Part shown: piece by piece, positions 61,706 to 64,000 of the stretch | Layout: each line of letters starts with the position of its first letter | How positions within the stretch are numbered: position 1 is the first letter of the stretch | From: Pedobacter ginsengisoli | GTDB lineage: Bacteria > Bacteroidota > Bacteroidia > Sphingobacteriales > Sphingobacteriaceae | Direction: 5' to 3' | DNA length: 64,000 bases | NCBI RefSeq assembly: GCF_002736205.1 | Contig: NZ_CP024091.1 | Location: 2,415,555-2,479,554 of the forward strand | Position numbers and translations under genes: made by a program | Notes under the pieces: model-generated | What the model saw: only the letters and a program-made list of their open reading frames with translations | What the model was told of the DNA's origin: nothing | The model's database searches: none

Positions 61706-62622
61706 TTTGAATGTGTTCCTAAAGGAGCTTCGGGCGCTGTTTTTGTGTCAGTTTTAAGAACTGCCGATAGCCTGATAAGTGAGGTATTTATTGCTCTTCT
61801 TATTTCTCTTTCTTTAACCTTATCATATCTCTTCAATAAAATCATTGCTTTAAATATAACCACGTCTTTATTGATTGCTATGGTTTTAACAGTAAGCCCA
61901 CCAGGCACTACATTATCAGCATAATTTTCAATAACCTTATTCAATTGGTTTTCAATAAATTCTGGAGTATAGCCATTGTCAAGCGACATATCAAACTCAA
62001 TGCTCAGCTTCTTAGTATTCTGTTTAGACTGGTTCACAATAACAGAGCTAAAAGCCAGCGAATTCGGAATAATTACCATATCGCTATCTTCATTCTGTAA
62101 GATCATATTAATAAGTGTAATGTCTAATATTTTACCCTCATGATCGCCTATCTTAATATGATCTCCCAATGAAAGCCTGTCAGAAAACATAATAATCAAC
62201 CCATTTATCATATTGGCTACATAATCTTTAAATGTAACCGCCAACGCTGCAGCAACAATAGAAATACTAAATACCAACTCCTCCAATTTCACATTCCAGA
62301 ACGAGGTTAAGGCAAGCATAAAAAACACTGTGTTTAATATCGACTCTATTCTGTTAATCCCCAGAATAAAATTATCCTTAATATTGCTCTTGAACTTATG
62401 TTTTTTGATATACCAGTAAATCACCACCCATCTTACAATAGAAATAGCCAGACTTGGCCCCAGAAAAATCATCAAACCTCCTGTTAATCTCACCAAACGA
62501 GGGTAATCATGATAGATTTGTGGCTTATTGATATAACAATAAACCAGCAGTAAATAAATTACTGCTTTTATCAAGATCATCAGTAACTCTTTACCGGTTT
62601 TTCTTTCTCTGTCTTCTATCAT
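61702..62622 (-). CDS. MscS family mechanosensitive channel
   Basis: A 306-residue membrane protein with about four transmembrane helices (about 10-30, 40-65, 90-110, 115-150). The pore helix and beta domain read FSISIVAAALAVTFKDYVANMINGLIIMFSDRLSLGDHIKIGD, typical of MscS (here cut into its parts: pore helix about 118-145, beta domain from about 150). It releases solutes upon osmotic downshock. It converges with the ABC gene, overlapping by 4 bp. Confidence 0.92.
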   Translation of the reverse strand: MIEDRERKTGKELLMILIKAVIYLLLVYCYINKPQIYHDYPRLVRLTGGLMIFLGPSLAISIVRWVVIYWYIKKHKFKSNIKDNFILGINRIESILNTVFFMLALTSFWNVKLEELVFSISIVAAALAVTFKDYVANMINGLIIMFSDRLSLGDHIKIGDHEGKILDITLINMILQNEDSDMVIIPNSLAFSSVIVNQSKQNTKKLSIEFDMSLDNGYTPEFIENQLNKVIENYADNVVPGGLTVKTIAINKDVVIFKAMILLKRYDKVKEREIRRAINTSLIRLSAVLKTDTKTAPEAPLGTHSN

Positions 62623-62657
62623 TTTTACTAAGGGTTATTGCCTGTCAATATCTAAAA

Positions 62658-62665
62658 CAAAGTTA
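62658..62665 (-). promoter_or_regulatory. Candidate -7 box of the MscS gene
   Basis: TAACTTTG on the minus strand, an exact TAnnTTTG match, 36 bp before the MscS start. Confidence 0.4.
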
Positions 62666-62809
62666 GCAAATACTACAATGCGTAGAAGCTATGATTCTAT
62701 TCTTTGTAACAATAAGCTTATACAGCTGTATCAATATAATTTAATAGCTTTATAATGGCGCTCTCAACACCAGAAGCTAGCCACTCACCTTAAAACGGAG
62801 GCTATATTC

Positions 62810-64000
62810 ATGAAAAGCACATCGCAAAGAGGCAGGAAGTATCTCTTGCTTCTCATTATTTTATTTAGCTTAAATGCTTATTCCCAGAATGCTACTACGG
62901 GTAGCATCAAAGATATTGTAGAAGCCACTGATAAACTGCAAACCAAATTGCCGGCAGAAAAAATATACCTGCATACTGATAAGCACAATTATAACATTGG
63001 CGATACCCTATGGTTTAAAGCTTATGTTTTAGATCGAGCTCATCACGCCAGTTCCGAAAAGAGCAATTTACTTTTTGTGGAACTCCATGATGATAGTACG
63101 GAAGTGGTAAGAAGAATAAGCATACCACTTAAAAATGGTATAGGCTACGCTCAAATTCCATTAGCAAAAGAAATATTCCATGACGGGGGCTACATTTTAA
63201 GGGCATATACCAACTGGACACAAAACTTTGGTATCGATTATGCCTTTGCTAAACGTTTTTATCTGGGGTCGGCCAGTAAAGATACATGGCTCGTAAATTC
63301 AAACACTAAAATAAACAGGTCAGGAAGCAAAGATGAACTCCTGATAGATGTCAGTTTAATGGACATCAACAAAATACCTGTCGGACTGCGTAAGCTAGAA
63401 GTAAGGATAATGGAAGCTAACAAATCCCTTTACGATAAAACTATAGAAACTCCACTAAATGGCAAATTTAATATCCAATATAGTCTGAAAGAAAAGAGAG
63501 ATGCCGGAAATATGAGGTTAGAAATCTGGAATTTAAAGAAGGATGATAGTAAAATCCTTTTAAGAATTCCATTAACCATTAATCGGTCTGATAAAATTGA
63601 TCTTCAATTCTTACCCGAAGGAGGTAATCTCGTATCAGGACTAAAATCAACTGTAGGGTTTAAGGCTATCGCGGAAAATGGGTACGGAACAGACGTTACT
63701 GGCAATATATATGATAGCAAGAATAATATGATCTGTTCGTTTGCAAGTTTACATAAGGGAATGGGTTCATTTGAGTTCACCCCTGTATCCGGAGAAAAAT
63801 ATGTAGCTAAGCTAAACTTACCTAAAGATTCCCAAACGACTTATAATTTGCCGGAAATTACTCCTTCGGGAACTGTATTGCACATTGAAAATCAGGAGTC
63901 ATCAGATTCATTAAAACTTAGCATAAATGCCAGTAATGACATAGCAACTTCTGCCAGCCCTTTTTACCTAATTGGTTCGTCAAGGGATATAGTTTGTTAT
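62810..64000 (+). CDS. Partial secreted MG2/macroglobulin-like protein, 3' end outside the window
   Basis: An open frame from ATG at 62810 to the window edge, 397 codons without a stop. The signal peptide is MKSTSQRGRKYLLLLI ... NAYSQ. The mature part shows KIYLHTDKHNYNIGDTLWFKAYVLD (about 53-77), typical of the MG2-like domain of large Bacteroidota outer-membrane or periplasmic proteins, then further Ig-like domains with FLPEGGNLVSGL. Homologues of this layout usually continue to a TonB-plug-like domain. An unusually good Shine-Dalgarno sequence, GGAGG (62797-62801), precedes the start. Role unknown. Confidence 0.8.
   Translation, partial: MKSTSQRGRKYLLLLIILFSLNAYSQNATTGSIKDIVEATDKLQTKLPAEKIYLHTDKHNYNIGDTLWFKAYVLDRAHHASSEKSNLLFVELHDDSTEVVRRISIPLKNGIGYAQIPLAKEIFHDGGYILRAYTNWTQNFGIDYAFAKRFYLGSASKDTWLVNSNTKINRSGSKDELLIDVSLMDINKIPVGLRKLEVRIMEANKSLYDKTIETPLNGKFNIQYSLKEKRDAGNMRLEIWNLKKDDSKILLRIPLTINRSDKIDLQFLPEGGNLVSGLKSTVGFKAIAENGYGTDVTGNIYDSKNNMICSFASLHKGMGSFEFTPVSGEKYVAKLNLPKDSQTTYNLPEITPSGTVLHIENQESSDSLKLSINASNDIATSASPFYLIGSSRDIVCY

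Noticed and set aside
61696..61745. CAGCGC/GCGCTG stem with T5 at the end of the fused ABC gene
   Set aside because: The loop is about 32 nt and the stem only 6 bp; possible terminator but not supported well enough.

Overview
The window looks like a chromosomal piece of a Bacteroidota bacterium, most likely Sphingobacteriaceae (Pedobacter-like). Evidence: AT-rich DNA; two SusC/SusD pairs with Bacteroidota-only lipoprotein families; a PorP/SprF outer-membrane protein of the type IX secretion system (T9SS) next to a secreted protein with a gliding-motility C-terminal domain; a sphingolipid-type fatty acid hydroxylase; several matches to the Bacteroidota -7 promoter box TAnnTTTG; and few Shine-Dalgarno sequences. 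I saw no rRNA, tRNA, CRISPR array, insertion sequence or prophage gene. Genus is inference.

Layout. 1-0.8 kb: a cut-off lipoprotein-like start and two small genes. 0.9-8.4 kb (minus): a secreted glycosidase-like protein, a GH20 hexosaminidase, a lipid hydroxylase, and an outer-membrane barrel fused to a kinase-like domain. 8.5-11.1 kb (plus): a four-gene quinone/electrophile-stress cassette. 11.1-29.9 kb (minus): one 19-kb, eleven-gene Sus-like operon with two SusC/SusD pairs, two fasciclin lipoproteins and several binding lipoproteins, but no recognisable active enzyme. 30.6-35.1 kb (plus): glucokinase and the oxidative pentose phosphate enzymes (gnd, zwf, pgl). 35.2-39.4 kb: a Tat-exported phosphoesterase, a DUF4833 protein, an AAA ATPase and two small unknowns. 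40.1-44.9 kb: Ig-like surface proteins with PorP/SprF. 45.1-47.2 kb: a LytS/LytTR two-component system and a small HMA-fold protein that is a paralogue of the one at 557-784. 47.2-48.3 kb: a Fic protein. 48.4-53.8 kb: a type III polyketide synthase cluster with its own ACP, ketosynthase, dehydratase and phosphopantetheinyl transferase. 53.8-56.8 kb: ppx and ppk1. 56.9-64 kb: histone-like protein, YajQ, GNAT, a conserved unknown, a fused peptide ABC ATPase, an MscS channel, and the start of a large MG2-type secreted protein running off the end.

Most notable: (1) the AAA_14/DUF4143 ATPase gene and the Fic gene, otherwise unrelated, have the same promoter design, a TATATTTG box whose TTTG opens one inverted-repeat operator while a second copy lies 8-9 bp upstream; at the Fic gene this includes a perfect 26-bp inverted repeat reaching to 12 bp from the polyketide cluster. 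(2) The polyketide cluster resembles the Streptomyces srsABC phenolic-lipid genes plus a private acyl-chain builder. (3) The Sus-like operon carries an alkaline-phosphatase-fold protein that has lost nearly all its metal ligands. (4) A secreted kinase-like domain is fused to a BamA-type barrel. (5) A TTTTGTCYGTTT motif flanks the LytTR system and precedes both HMA-like paralogues at the same distance.

Domain names come from reading and memory, not from searches.
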